Source: BMS3Bbin11 sp034659075 (GTDB taxonomy: Bacteria; Pseudomonadota; Gammaproteobacteria; BMS3Bbin11). Taken from it: a DNA stretch of 30,017 bases. Position numbers and translations under genes: made by a program. The stretch lies in assembly GCA_034659075.1 (NCBI GenBank), contig JAYEGM010000188.1, positions 1 through 30,017 of the forward strand. The letters are read 5' to 3'. Positions 8,379 to 16,222 of this stretch are shown piece by piece (position 1 is the first letter of the stretch; each line of letters starts with the position of its first letter). The notes beneath the pieces were generated by a model, which was not told where the DNA came from, did not search any database, and was given only the letters and a program-made list of their open reading frames with translations.

Positions 8379-8663
8379 ATGGAATTTGGAGAAAAACGAA
8401 ACGGGAAAACCCCGATACCTGATGAGCTGCTGGAAAGCCTGCATATACCCAAAAAGCTTCTGAAATATATGAACAAAAAACAAAGGCATACATACCTTAA
8501 AATGCAGATACATGGTTGGAGGCTTAAGTTTATTAGACATCCGTTGTCTCAAAATCCAGTCTGTGTATTCACTGATCAAAAAGGAACCATGTTAGCAGTT
8601 ATTGAAAATGACGGGACGTTTAACAAGTATCCCGACTTTCCGTTACGTGATACTGATAAATAA
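8379..8663 (+). CDS. Small conserved-looking hypothetical protein (94 aa)
   Basis: I do not recognise this family with certainty. The ATG at 8379 follows an in-frame TGA two codons earlier, fixing the start; AAAGG precedes it. The N-terminal third is basic and helical (KKLLKYMNKKQRHTYLKM). The C-terminal half has a beta-strand pattern: WRLKFIRHPL, then PVCVFTDQKGTMLAVIENDG, then NKYPDFPLRD. That pattern recalls small gammaproteobacterial proteins in which a tryptophan-led strand precedes a two-stranded hairpin. Composition and codon use look like a real gene, unlike the antisense frames. It is cytoplasmic, with no signal or membrane segment. The 297-base gap before it holds only the chrA duplication and a 7-bp inverted repeat (TTGAGGC 8251-8257 / GCCTCAA 8292-8298). 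Confidence 0.6.
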   Translation: MEFGEKRNGKTPIPDELLESLHIPKKLLKYMNKKQRHTYLKMQIHGWRLKFIRHPLSQNPVCVFTDQKGTMLAVIENDGTFNKYPDFPLRDTDK

Positions 8664-8817
8664 GCCTGCTCACGGGGAGTGCATCATTTCCGCCAATAAA
8701 TTCAGGCAGGGAATAGAGAAGGGGTGCGGAAGAAGGAAGTAAAAGTACTGGAGATATTCATTTATATGCCGAACCGAGCATGATCCCTTATTTGTCTTTT
8801 AGCCTTCGGCCATATCT

Positions 8818-9558
8818 TCAGTGCTGCGAATTTTCCAGCTCCTTTACCCAGTAAAGTGTCGCACCGGAAACAGCCGCAGGCATCACAAGCAGATTTAACA
8901 ATGGGATGAAGGAACACAATGTTGCAGTGCCACCGAAGCCCATACTTGTTAATCTTCGTTGACGCAGACTGGCACGAACCTGTTTGAAGCGAATGCCGTG
9001 GTTATCCATCGGGTAATCAGCATACTCCAGTGACAGCATCCAGGCCATAAAATATGCCCATAGAAAAGGGGCGGCCAGGTTTAACACGGGGATCACAAAC
9101 AGAATCAGTAGCGGGATAGCCCACAGCAGAAAATAGCTGATTTTACCAAGCTCATTTACCAGGGCCGGGATGATCTCCTTGATGAAGCTGCCACTGTCAA
9201 AGGCTTCATAGTCTTTGCCTTTTAAATGGGCTTCAACGCGCTCGGCCAGAAAACCATTAAACGGTGCACCGATTAGATTCGCAATAACGGTAAAGGTGAA
9301 ATACCAGATAAGTAGAAAGCTGATTGCCAATAATGGCCAGAGCAAGTAGCGCAGACCGTTGGCCCACCAGCTGTCGCCGGATGGCAGGAACCGTTCCATC
9401 ATCAGCTCAAAATATTCGAAACCCACTATGGCCAGTGTAATAAAGACTACCAGAGTGATCAATATCGGCCACAGCGTGAACGGGCGTATGCCCGGTTTCC
9501 AGATTAGCGCCAGGCCTTTAGTAAAATAGCCGACACCGGTAAAAAGATTGCCTGTCAT
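8818..9558 (-). CDS. cysZ: Sulfate transporter CysZ (EI24 family)
   Basis: The 246-aa membrane protein has the CysZ pattern: N-terminal GVGYFTKGLALIWKPGIRPF, a conserved NLIGAPFNGFLAERVE segment after the second helix, and EYADYPMDNHGIRFKQVR before the last membrane hairpin. About four to six hydrophobic segments are seen. CysZ admits sulfate for cysteine synthesis. It is transcribed alone, towards the 94-aa gene, and convergent with it. Its upstream region carries a long inverted repeat shared with the end of the sugar kinase gene. No strong Shine-Dalgarno sequence is seen before the ATG. Confidence 0.9.
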   Translation of the reverse strand: MTGNLFTGVGYFTKGLALIWKPGIRPFTLWPILITLVVFITLAIVGFEYFELMMERFLPSGDSWWANGLRYLLWPLLAISFLLIWYFTFTVIANLIGAPFNGFLAERVEAHLKGKDYEAFDSGSFIKEIIPALVNELGKISYFLLWAIPLLILFVIPVLNLAAPFLWAYFMAWMLSLEYADYPMDNHGIRFKQVRASLRQRRLTSMGFGGTATLCSFIPLLNLLVMPAAVSGATLYWVKELENSQH

Positions 9559-9595
9559 GAAATTTATCGTGGTAGGACGTTAGAAAACAGGATTT

Positions 9596-9743
9596 AACCG
9601 CAAAGAAGCAGAGGACGCAAAGGTAAAATATTTTATATTTCTAGAAAACTCTTGTTTGCCGTCTCTTGTTCAACTGAACAACTCGCAATTTAGTGATTCA
9701 CTCAACTATCTTCCTTCTTTGCGTTCTTAGCGCCTTTGCGGTT
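9596..9743. repeat. Imperfect inverted repeat between cysZ and the sugar kinase gene
   Basis: The left arm 9596-9623 (AACCGCAAAGAAGC...) and the reverse complement of the right arm (9716-9743) match at 22 of 28 bases, separated by about 92 bases. Each arm contains the core CGCAAAG twice. Such repeats recur in intergenic regions of many environmental bacteria. It could be a remnant of a small non-autonomous element or a structured 3' end for the kinase transcript. No coding sequence lies between the arms. Confidence 0.65.
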
Positions 9744-9749
9744 CAACTA

Positions 9750-11021
9750 TTATAGTTTTCCAGCAGCAAGAAGTGCGCTGCCGTAGGCGGCTTCTGCTTG
9801 TGTTGCCTGCAGGAAGGGCCGATTAACTATCCGTTGCCTTATCCTGGTCCAGGTGGGGTTTGCAGCGCCACCACCGCTGGATCTTATAGATAGAACCTTG
9901 CTGGCTCCCAGTTCTTCCAATAGGTCATAGCCCTGTTTTTCAATGCGGGCGATACCTTCAAATATGGCCTGCAGGTACTCTGCTCTGTTGTCGGGTACAG
10001 GCACCATGAAAGGCATTTTTTCGGAGTCAGGGAAGGGGAATCGTTCACCTTTTGCTGGCAGGGGATAGTAATTTAGTCCTGTATTCCGTTCAGGGTTTAT
10101 CTGTTTTGACAGGCTGAGCAACTCGTCTCCAGTGAAATTTTCTTTCAGTACCGCTCCGCCTGAATTCGATGCGCCACCTGCCAGCCAGCGCTGCTGATCG
10201 AGGCGATGACTGTATATACCGTAGGTACTTGAGGTAATGGGCCTATGTGTGCACAGTTTTAGCACCAGTGTAGAGCCCAACGAGGTAACAGCATCTCCGG
10301 CCTGTCCTGCACCGCTGGCAAGGAAGGCGGCGATACTGTCTGTGGTACCGGCATGCAGTTTTGTCGATTCAGGAAGGCCGAGATGTCCGGCCACACTGGC
10401 TGATATATCTGTAACCGGCTTGCCGGGTTGAAATACACTTGGAAACCGTCCCTTGCCCAGATCAATTTCTGCCAGCCAGTCGGGCCAGTTCAGGTTTTCA
10501 GGGTCAAAGCCCAGTTTCAGGGCATTATTCCAGTCGCTGTTACCCGGTTGGCCGGTAAACTGAGATAGTATCCAGTCCGCCTGCTGCTGGATAAAGTATT
10601 CACCTGCGGGTGTGTAGTTCTGATATAGCCAGATCGCCTTGGTCAGCGCGCTGGTGCGACTGCAGGCGGGGACAGCAGGGGCATTTCTGCATAATTCTTT
10701 GACCAGTCCGGCTGGTCTCACATCATTATACATTAATGCCGGGCTGATAGGCCTGTTTTGGGCATCTGTTAATAAGGTCGTGCAGGATGTGCCATCGATA
10801 GAAATGGCCTGCACTCCAGCCAGGTCATGTTGGCGGGATAACTGCAGCAGGCAGTCAAGCACGGCCTGCCACCAGTTTTCAGGCTGCTGGCAAAGTCTTT
10901 CGTTTTCACGAAAACTGGCGGCCAGGGCAGTGCTTGAGGAGGCGAGAATCCGGCCTGAATCACTAATCAGCATTGTTCGGACACCGGAGGTGCCGATGTC
11001 CAGACCAAGGAAGCTATGCAT
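9750..11021 (-). CDS. FGGY-family carbohydrate kinase (D-ribulose kinase-like)
   Basis: The 423-aa protein has the two-domain FGGY/actin-like ATPase fold. The N-terminal phosphate loop is LGLDIGTSGVR (5-15); IDGTSCTTLLTD (75-86) and ALMYNDVRP follow. The catalytic-base region is HAGTTDSIAAF (D228) and the adenine-binding motif near the C-terminus is SSGGGAANPTW. The IDGTS and ALMYND motifs resemble the D-ribulose kinases of cyanobacteria and plants more than xylulokinase, so phosphorylation of D-ribulose or a related ketose is the best guess. I chose ATG 11021; a longer frame to 11147 would overlap queF and the added residues are not family-like. It begins 19 bases after queF and is probably co-transcribed with it. 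Confidence 0.8.
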   Translation of the reverse strand: MHSFLGLDIGTSGVRTMLISDSGRILASSSTALAASFRENERLCQQPENWWQAVLDCLLQLSRQHDLAGVQAISIDGTSCTTLLTDAQNRPISPALMYNDVRPAGLVKELCRNAPAVPACSRTSALTKAIWLYQNYTPAGEYFIQQQADWILSQFTGQPGNSDWNNALKLGFDPENLNWPDWLAEIDLGKGRFPSVFQPGKPVTDISASVAGHLGLPESTKLHAGTTDSIAAFLASGAGQAGDAVTSLGSTLVLKLCTHRPITSSTYGIYSHRLDQQRWLAGGASNSGGAVLKENFTGDELLSLSKQINPERNTGLNYYPLPAKGERFPFPDSEKMPFMVPVPDNRAEYLQAIFEGIARIEKQGYDLLEELGASKVLSIRSSGGGAANPTWTRIRQRIVNRPFLQATQAEAAYGSALLAAGKL

Positions 11022-11040
11022 AACTGAAAAAAACCTTAAA

Positions 11041-11439
11041 TCAGCCGCTGAATTGTGGTTCTGAGGGTATGGTTCCGTGCCAGTCTGGTTTAGAATATTG
11101 CGCGGTGACGGTGGTATAGATTCCACCTCGCACATAGAAGCGGGCACAGAGTCTCAGGTAACGCGGTGAGCTGGCTGCTACCAGGTCATCCAGGATGGCG
11201 TTGGTAACGGCTTCATGAAAGGCGCCTTCATCACGATAGGACCAGATATACAGTTTTAGTGCCTTTAGTTCGACACAGAGCTTATCCGGGATGTAGTCCA
11301 GGTAGAGTGTGGCGAAATCCGGCTGACCGGTCTTCGGGCACAGACAGGTAAATTCTGGCATACGGATACTGATGGTATAATCACGATCAGAATTGGGGTT
11401 ATCAAATACGTCGAGTTCTTTACTTGGCTTTGTAGGCAT
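11041..11439 (-). CDS. queF: NADPH-dependent 7-cyano-7-deazaguanine reductase QueF
   Basis: QueF reduces preQ0 to preQ1 in queuosine synthesis, a modified base of tRNAs with GUN anticodons. The 132-aa length fits the short, unimodular form. FTCLCPKTGQPDFAT (30-44) holds the catalytic cysteine C34 and aspartate D41. CVELKALKLYIWSYRDEGAFHE (55-76) is the NADPH/substrate signature, with E57 and H75-E76; RGGIYTTV lies near the C-terminus. The ATG is 73 bases from the divergent smc start, so the two genes share a short promoter region. The gene is followed by the FGGY kinase on the same strand; no functional link between them is known. Confidence 0.95.
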   Translation of the reverse strand: MPTKPSKELDVFDNPNSDRDYTISIRMPEFTCLCPKTGQPDFATLYLDYIPDKLCVELKALKLYIWSYRDEGAFHEAVTNAILDDLVAASSPRYLRLCARFYVRGGIYTTVTAQYSKPDWHGTIPSEPQFSG

Positions 11440-11512
11440 TGATGGGTTTCCAACGATTATTTACTATGACAGGCTGTAATTTTAGCCGATTTACAATGAC
11501 ACATGGAACGGA

Positions 11513-14500
11513 ATGCGTCTAAAGAAGATTAAACTCGCAGGCTTCAAGTCCTTCGTCGATCCAACAACTGTAGAATTTCCCCATCTCCTGACCGGTGTTG
11601 TCGGCCCGAACGGCTGTGGGAAATCAAATATTATCGATGCCGTACGCTGGGTGATGGGCGAATCCTCTGCTAAACATCTGCGTGGCGAGAATATGCATGA
11701 TGTTATTTTCAGTGGCTCTCAGTCACGAAAACCGGTCGGCAAGGCATTTGTCGAACTGGTTTTTGATAATACCATTGGCAAAAAGGCTCCAGGTGATTAT
11801 GCCCGCTATTCAGAGATATCTATCCGTCGCGAACTTAGCCGGGACGGACGCTCAGACTATTTCCTGAATCGTACCCGCTGTCGCAAAAAAGACATCACCG
11901 GCATTTTTCTTGGCACCGGTCTAGGGCCGCGTGCCTATTCCATAATCGAACAGGGCATGGTGACTCGGATTATTGAATCCCGGCCCGAAGATCTACGTGT
12001 TTTCGTTGAAGAGGCAGCCGGCATTTCGCTCTATAAAGAACGCCGGCGTGAAACAGAGAATCGTATCCGTCATACGCGGGAGAACCTTTCGCGTGTGGAT
12101 GACATCCGTTCGGAACTGGAAATCCAGTTGGCACGCCTGAAACGCCAGGCCAGTGCAGCGCGGCGCTTCAAAGAGCACAAGCATGAGGAACGCCAGCTGC
12201 AGGGTGAAGTACTGACCTTGCGCTGGAAGGGGCTCACTGATCAGATCGAGCGTGAGGAAGTCGAGCTTGGAAAACGTCAGACCAAACTGGACGGGCAATT
12301 GGCAAAACAGCGCGAAACCGAGGCCGGCATAGAGAAAAAACGTCAGCAGCTGCACGATATAAATGAATCGCTGAATCTGGCACAGGGGGATTTCTATCAG
12401 ACGGGTGCCGAGGTGACACGGCTTGAGCAGTCAATAAAGCATGCGCGTGACACCTATCAGGAGAAACTGTACGAGAAGTCACAGGTAGCGGCCAGCAAAG
12501 ATGAGGCAGAAAAAAATTACCTCGACGACAGCGAGCAGGAAAAGACCCTGACCGAGAAGTTACAGTCCTCAGCATCCATGCATGCAGAATTACTGCAAAA
12601 AAGTGAAAAAACAACAACCAGCCTTGCCGCAGCGGAAACTGCTATGCATGACTGGCAACAGCGCTGGGAATCGTTTTCCACCAGTGCCGCCCAGCCAGCT
12701 CGTGAAAAAGAAGTGCAGGGTGCTCGCATAAAGCAGATCAATGATAATTTGCAGCGCCTGCAACAGCGGCGTACTCGCCTGGATGAAGAAAAACAGCGAC
12801 TTTTCGCCAATATCAATCAGGATAATACAACAGAACTGCGCCAGCAGCTTGATATAGGGCTGGCTGCCTGCACTGAATTAAGTACGGCGATTGATCAGCT
12901 TGATAGTGAAATTGCAGATAATCGCCAGCAGATAGAGAAAACCAGCAGTGAACTCAATCAGGCAAAAGTCAGCCAGCAGCATAATACGTCCCGGCTGGAA
13001 ACACTGCGTGAGCTGCAGGATGCCGCACTGGGTCGAAAGGACCAGTCTTTACCGCAATGGCTGCAGCAAAAAGGCCTGTTAAATACCAAGCGACTGGCAG
13101 ATGCCATACAGGTAGAATCCGGCTGGGAAAATGCTGTAGACCGGGTACTGGGCAGTGCCTTGAAAGCAGTCTGTCTGCATGGTCAGAAGCTGCCGCTGGT
13201 TGCACTCGGTGAACTGGCCGGAAAGGGTTCTACCTTCTTTGAACAAAATGCCAGCGGAAGCACGTCTGATAAGAGATTGTTGCTGTCACGAATATCTGCA
13301 GCAGATGTTGGTCTGAATTCGCGTCTGGCAAATATTTATATTGCAGGTGATGTTGAGGCAGCGGTGGCACTACGCGCTGAACTGCCGGAAGAGGCCGTCA
13401 CAGTTACGCGTGATGGTACGCTGGTAGGCCATGACTGGTTGTCACTCGCCGGCGGACAGGATAACGAAGCCGGCGTGATGGCACGTCAGGCCGAAATAGA
13501 AAAACTGGCCGGGCAGCAGGAAACATCGAAATCATTGATTGAAGAGCTGGCGGCCCGGTTTAATGTGCTGCAGAAAAAATTGTCCGGCAAAGATGCGCTA
13601 AGGCGTGATAAGCGGGAACAATTAAACCGCGAAACAGCTAAAAATAACAAGGACAATGCCCAGCTGCACCGCCTGGAGGCGCAGCTGGATCAGGTCCGCA
13701 GGCGTTTAGAACAGGTGGACAATGAACTGAGCGAGATTGATGAGCAGATCGTCAATGCCCAGTCAGAGCTGACTACTTCTGATGGCTTATTGCGCGATGC
13801 AAGCCGTAATGCGGATGAGATTGAACGCCAGCGCGAACAGCTGCTGGCTGCTCGAACAGCACAACAGGCTGCGCTGGATAAAGAGCGCCAGCAAGCGCGT
13901 GGCACTAACGAATCCCTGCACCATTTACAGCTAAGCCGCCAGGAATGGGAAATAAGCCGGCGTTCGTTACAGGAAAGTGTACGACGCGGTCAGCAGCAGA
14001 TTGAACTGCTAAAACAGCGTGAAAATGATCTCAACAGTATACTGCTAGATGGTGAAAAGCCGGAGCGGGAGATGCAGGAGCAACTGGTTGGCCTGCTGCA
14101 GCAAAAAGTTGAACACGAAGTCATATTAAAAGAATTCCGGGAACAGGCTAATGGACTTGACCAGGAAACCCGTGAAATGGCGCTGCAGCGCCAGAATGAG
14201 GAGCGCGCCTGCACGTCTTTACGTGAAGCGGTAGAACAGGAAAAATTGAAACGCCAGGAACAGTTTGTACGCCGCCAGACACTGGAAGAACAACTTGACG
14301 AACTGGAGCTGGTGGCTGAAGAGATACTGGCCAGCCTGCCGGAAGAAGCTGACTTCACGCTATGGGAAGAAAAGCTAGAGACTATTACCCGAAAAATTGC
14401 TCGTTTAGGTGCTGTTAACCTGATGGCGATAGAGGAATTTGAGGAGCAGTCCGAACGCAAGGATTATCTTGACAAACAGCATGCTGATCTGTCAGAAGCA

Positions 14501-15019
14501 CTGTCGACACTGGAGGGCGTGATGGGTAAAATTGACCGTGAGACGCGCACGCGATTCAAAGAGACCTTTGATTTAATCAATGACGGCTTCCAGCGCTTCT
14601 TTCCGAAACTGTTCGGCGGTGGCCATGCCTATCTGGAACTGACAGGTGATGATCTGCTGGATGCAGGTGTGGCTGTCATGGCGCGCCCTCCCGGTAAGCG
14701 CAATAGCACTATCCATTTGTTGTCAGGGGGTGAAAAAGCACTGACCGCCGTGGCGATGCTGTTTTCGATATTCGAACTCAATCCAGCGCCATTTTGTCTG
14801 CTGGATGAGGTTGATGCACCGCTGGATGAAGCCAATGTATCGCGTTACTGCGAGACCCTGAAATCTATGGCGGACCACACACAGCTGATCTTTATTACAC
14901 ACAGCAAGGTGACGATGGAATCGGCCGGAACATTGATAGGTGTCACCATGGCTGAAGCAGGTGTGTCACGGATAGTCAGTGTTAATCTTCATGACGCAGA
15001 AATGCTGGTGGCCGGTTAA
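11513..15019 (+). CDS. smc: Chromosome partition protein SMC
   Basis: The 1168-aa protein has the complete SMC layout. Walker A GPNGCGKS is at 31-38. A long coiled coil runs from about 165 to 500, and the hinge covers about 510-655 (AVDRVLGSALKAVCLHGQ). The second coil runs to about 1000, followed by the ABC signature LLSGGEK (about 1069-1075) and Walker B CLLDEVDAPLDE. It is the ATPase that compacts and helps separate chromosomes, with ScpA and ScpB; those genes are not in the window. A TACAAT hexamer at 11492-11497 could be a -10 site close to the start, but the -35 is weak. The stop codon abuts the zipA start. The many antisense frames inside are shadows of its glutamine-rich coils. Confidence 0.97.
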   Translation: MRLKKIKLAGFKSFVDPTTVEFPHLLTGVVGPNGCGKSNIIDAVRWVMGESSAKHLRGENMHDVIFSGSQSRKPVGKAFVELVFDNTIGKKAPGDYARYSEISIRRELSRDGRSDYFLNRTRCRKKDITGIFLGTGLGPRAYSIIEQGMVTRIIESRPEDLRVFVEEAAGISLYKERRRETENRIRHTRENLSRVDDIRSELEIQLARLKRQASAARRFKEHKHEERQLQGEVLTLRWKGLTDQIEREEVELGKRQTKLDGQLAKQRETEAGIEKKRQQLHDINESLNLAQGDFYQTGAEVTRLEQSIKHARDTYQEKLYEKSQVAASKDEAEKNYLDDSEQEKTLTEKLQSSASMHAELLQKSEKTTTSLAAAETAMHDWQQRWESFSTSAAQPAREKEVQGARIKQINDNLQRLQQRRTRLDEEKQRLFANINQDNTTELRQQLDIGLAACTELSTAIDQLDSEIADNRQQIEKTSSELNQAKVSQQHNTSRLETLRELQDAALGRKDQSLPQWLQQKGLLNTKRLADAIQVESGWENAVDRVLGSALKAVCLHGQKLPLVALGELAGKGSTFFEQNASGSTSDKRLLLSRISAADVGLNSRLANIYIAGDVEAAVALRAELPEEAVTVTRDGTLVGHDWLSLAGGQDNEAGVMARQAEIEKLAGQQETSKSLIEELAARFNVLQKKLSGKDALRRDKREQLNRETAKNNKDNAQLHRLEAQLDQVRRRLEQVDNELSEIDEQIVNAQSELTTSDGLLRDASRNADEIERQREQLLAARTAQQAALDKERQQARGTNESLHHLQLSRQEWEISRRSLQESVRRGQQQIELLKQRENDLNSILLDGEKPEREMQEQLVGLLQQKVEHEVILKEFREQANGLDQETREMALQRQNEERACTSLREAVEQEKLKRQEQFVRRQTLEEQLDELELVAEEILASLPEEADFTLWEEKLETITRKIARLGAVNLMAIEEFEEQSERKDYLDKQHADLSEALSTLEGVMGKIDRETRTRFKETFDLINDGFQRFFPKLFGGGHAYLELTGDDLLDAGVAVMARPPGKRNSTIHLLSGGEKALTAVAMLFSIFELNPAPFCLLDEVDAPLDEANVSRYCETLKSMADHTQLIFITHSKVTMESAGTLIGVTMAEAGVSRIVSVNLHDAEMLVAG

Positions 15020-16210
15020 ATGGAATTACGAACAGCCTTATTTATTATCGGTATGCTGGTGATCGTTTTCATCGCTTTTATCTCGTTTCACAGATCACAG
15101 CAGCAGAGTTATAAATTACCTAAAAAAATGCATCGTTTTGGACGTAAAAATGATGACGAAGTCGACCCGCTATTTGAACCCCGGCAGGGGCCGCTGACAG
15201 CACCTAAACCTTTATCTAATGAGAAAAGAGAGCCCCGGATAGCGGAAGCCGATGAAATAAACATTCAGAATAACCAGAAAGTAGAGCCGGCACCTCTGGT
15301 AATTGAGGAAGCCGACAAAGGGAAGCCTGAGAGTCTTACGCTAGACTTGCAGCCATCTACGAAGGTTGTTGATCAGAGCCCGCAAAAGGCCATTGAATAT
15401 GTAGCCCTGATTCGAGGCGCAGAACCCATCACGCGGGATCAGGCACTGGGCGTCTATCGTCAACATGAATATACGATGGAAAAGCCGAATAGAATTTTTG
15501 GATTCAATATCACCAATGGTCTTTGGCGCGATCTTGAACAGGAAGAGCAAAGTTCAGAATATCGTGACATCTGCCTGACTATACAAATGGCTGACCCTGC
15601 TGGTCCGGTGTCTGAGTCTGAACTGCATCGTTTTTCTCAAATGAGTCTCGAGGTGGCTGAAGAGTTAGACAGGCCCGTTATATTTTCCATGGACTTTGAT
15701 GAAGGGATTGCCCATGCGCTGGAGCTGGACCGCTATAGAAAAGATGTGGATAGGATACTCATCATCAGCCTGATTGCCCGTAGTGAAAGTGGTTTTACCA
15801 TGGCGGCGATACATCGTGAAGCAGAGAAATTGGGCTTGCGCTACAGCGAAGAGAAAATATACGAGCGTATTCGCATAAATGCAGATAATCAGGCAGAAGT
15901 ATTGTTCAGTATGGCGAACATGTTCAAGCCAGGTGAATTAGTAAAAGATGATCAGGACAGTCATACCAGCGGCCTGACCTTGTTTATGCGTCTGGTTTCT
16001 GTGAACAGTCCGGTTGATGTCTATACCGATATGATTAAGACGGCCAGAAGTCTGGCAAACCGGCTCAATGCTATTCTGGTTGATCAGGAGACGCGCCCTG
16101 TTAATGAAAGCATGATTATGAGTGAGACCAAGGCGATAATGAAAATAGCCGTCAGTATGGATGCGCACGAAATTCCTGCCGGTAGCAGTCTGGCCAGGCG
16201 TCTGTTTTAG
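15020..16210 (+). CDS. zipA: Cell division protein ZipA
   Basis: ZipA tethers FtsZ to the inner membrane at the division site. One N-terminal membrane anchor (about residues 5-23, preceded by a very short periplasmic end) is followed by a charged, proline-containing linker to about 120. The standard FtsZ-binding domain is at about 246-357: IISLIARS, VLFSMANMFKPGE and LTLFMRLVSVNSPVDVY match the family. A preceding block at about 126-222 (YVALIRGAE, CLTIQMADPAGPVSE, AEELDRPVIFSMD) shows the same strand/helix order and seems to be a second, diverged copy. The usual C-terminus is also extended by about 30 residues. The ATG begins directly after the smc stop, so translation is likely coupled. Confidence 0.9.
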   Translation: MELRTALFIIGMLVIVFIAFISFHRSQQQSYKLPKKMHRFGRKNDDEVDPLFEPRQGPLTAPKPLSNEKREPRIAEADEINIQNNQKVEPAPLVIEEADKGKPESLTLDLQPSTKVVDQSPQKAIEYVALIRGAEPITRDQALGVYRQHEYTMEKPNRIFGFNITNGLWRDLEQEEQSSEYRDICLTIQMADPAGPVSESELHRFSQMSLEVAEELDRPVIFSMDFDEGIAHALELDRYRKDVDRILIISLIARSESGFTMAAIHREAEKLGLRYSEEKIYERIRINADNQAEVLFSMANMFKPGELVKDDQDSHTSGLTLFMRLVSVNSPVDVYTDMIKTARSLANRLNAILVDQETRPVNESMIMSETKAIMKIAVSMDAHEIPAGSSLARRLF

Positions 16211-16222
16211 ATTGCACTACTG

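Noticed and set aside
8189..8579. Minus-strand frames opposite the 94-aa gene
   Set aside because: Their compositions are unlike proteins; the plus-strand frame has a fixed start and a sensible strand/helix pattern.
11022..11147. Upstream extension of the FGGY kinase
   Set aside because: It would overlap queF by over 100 bases and adds residues unlike the family; ATG 11021 leads straight into the conserved LGLDIGTSG strand.
12234..14460. Long minus-strand frames within smc (for example 12234-12617 and 13990-14460)
   Set aside because: They are serine/arginine/cysteine-rich shadows of the SMC coiled coil, with no domain and no ribosome binding site.
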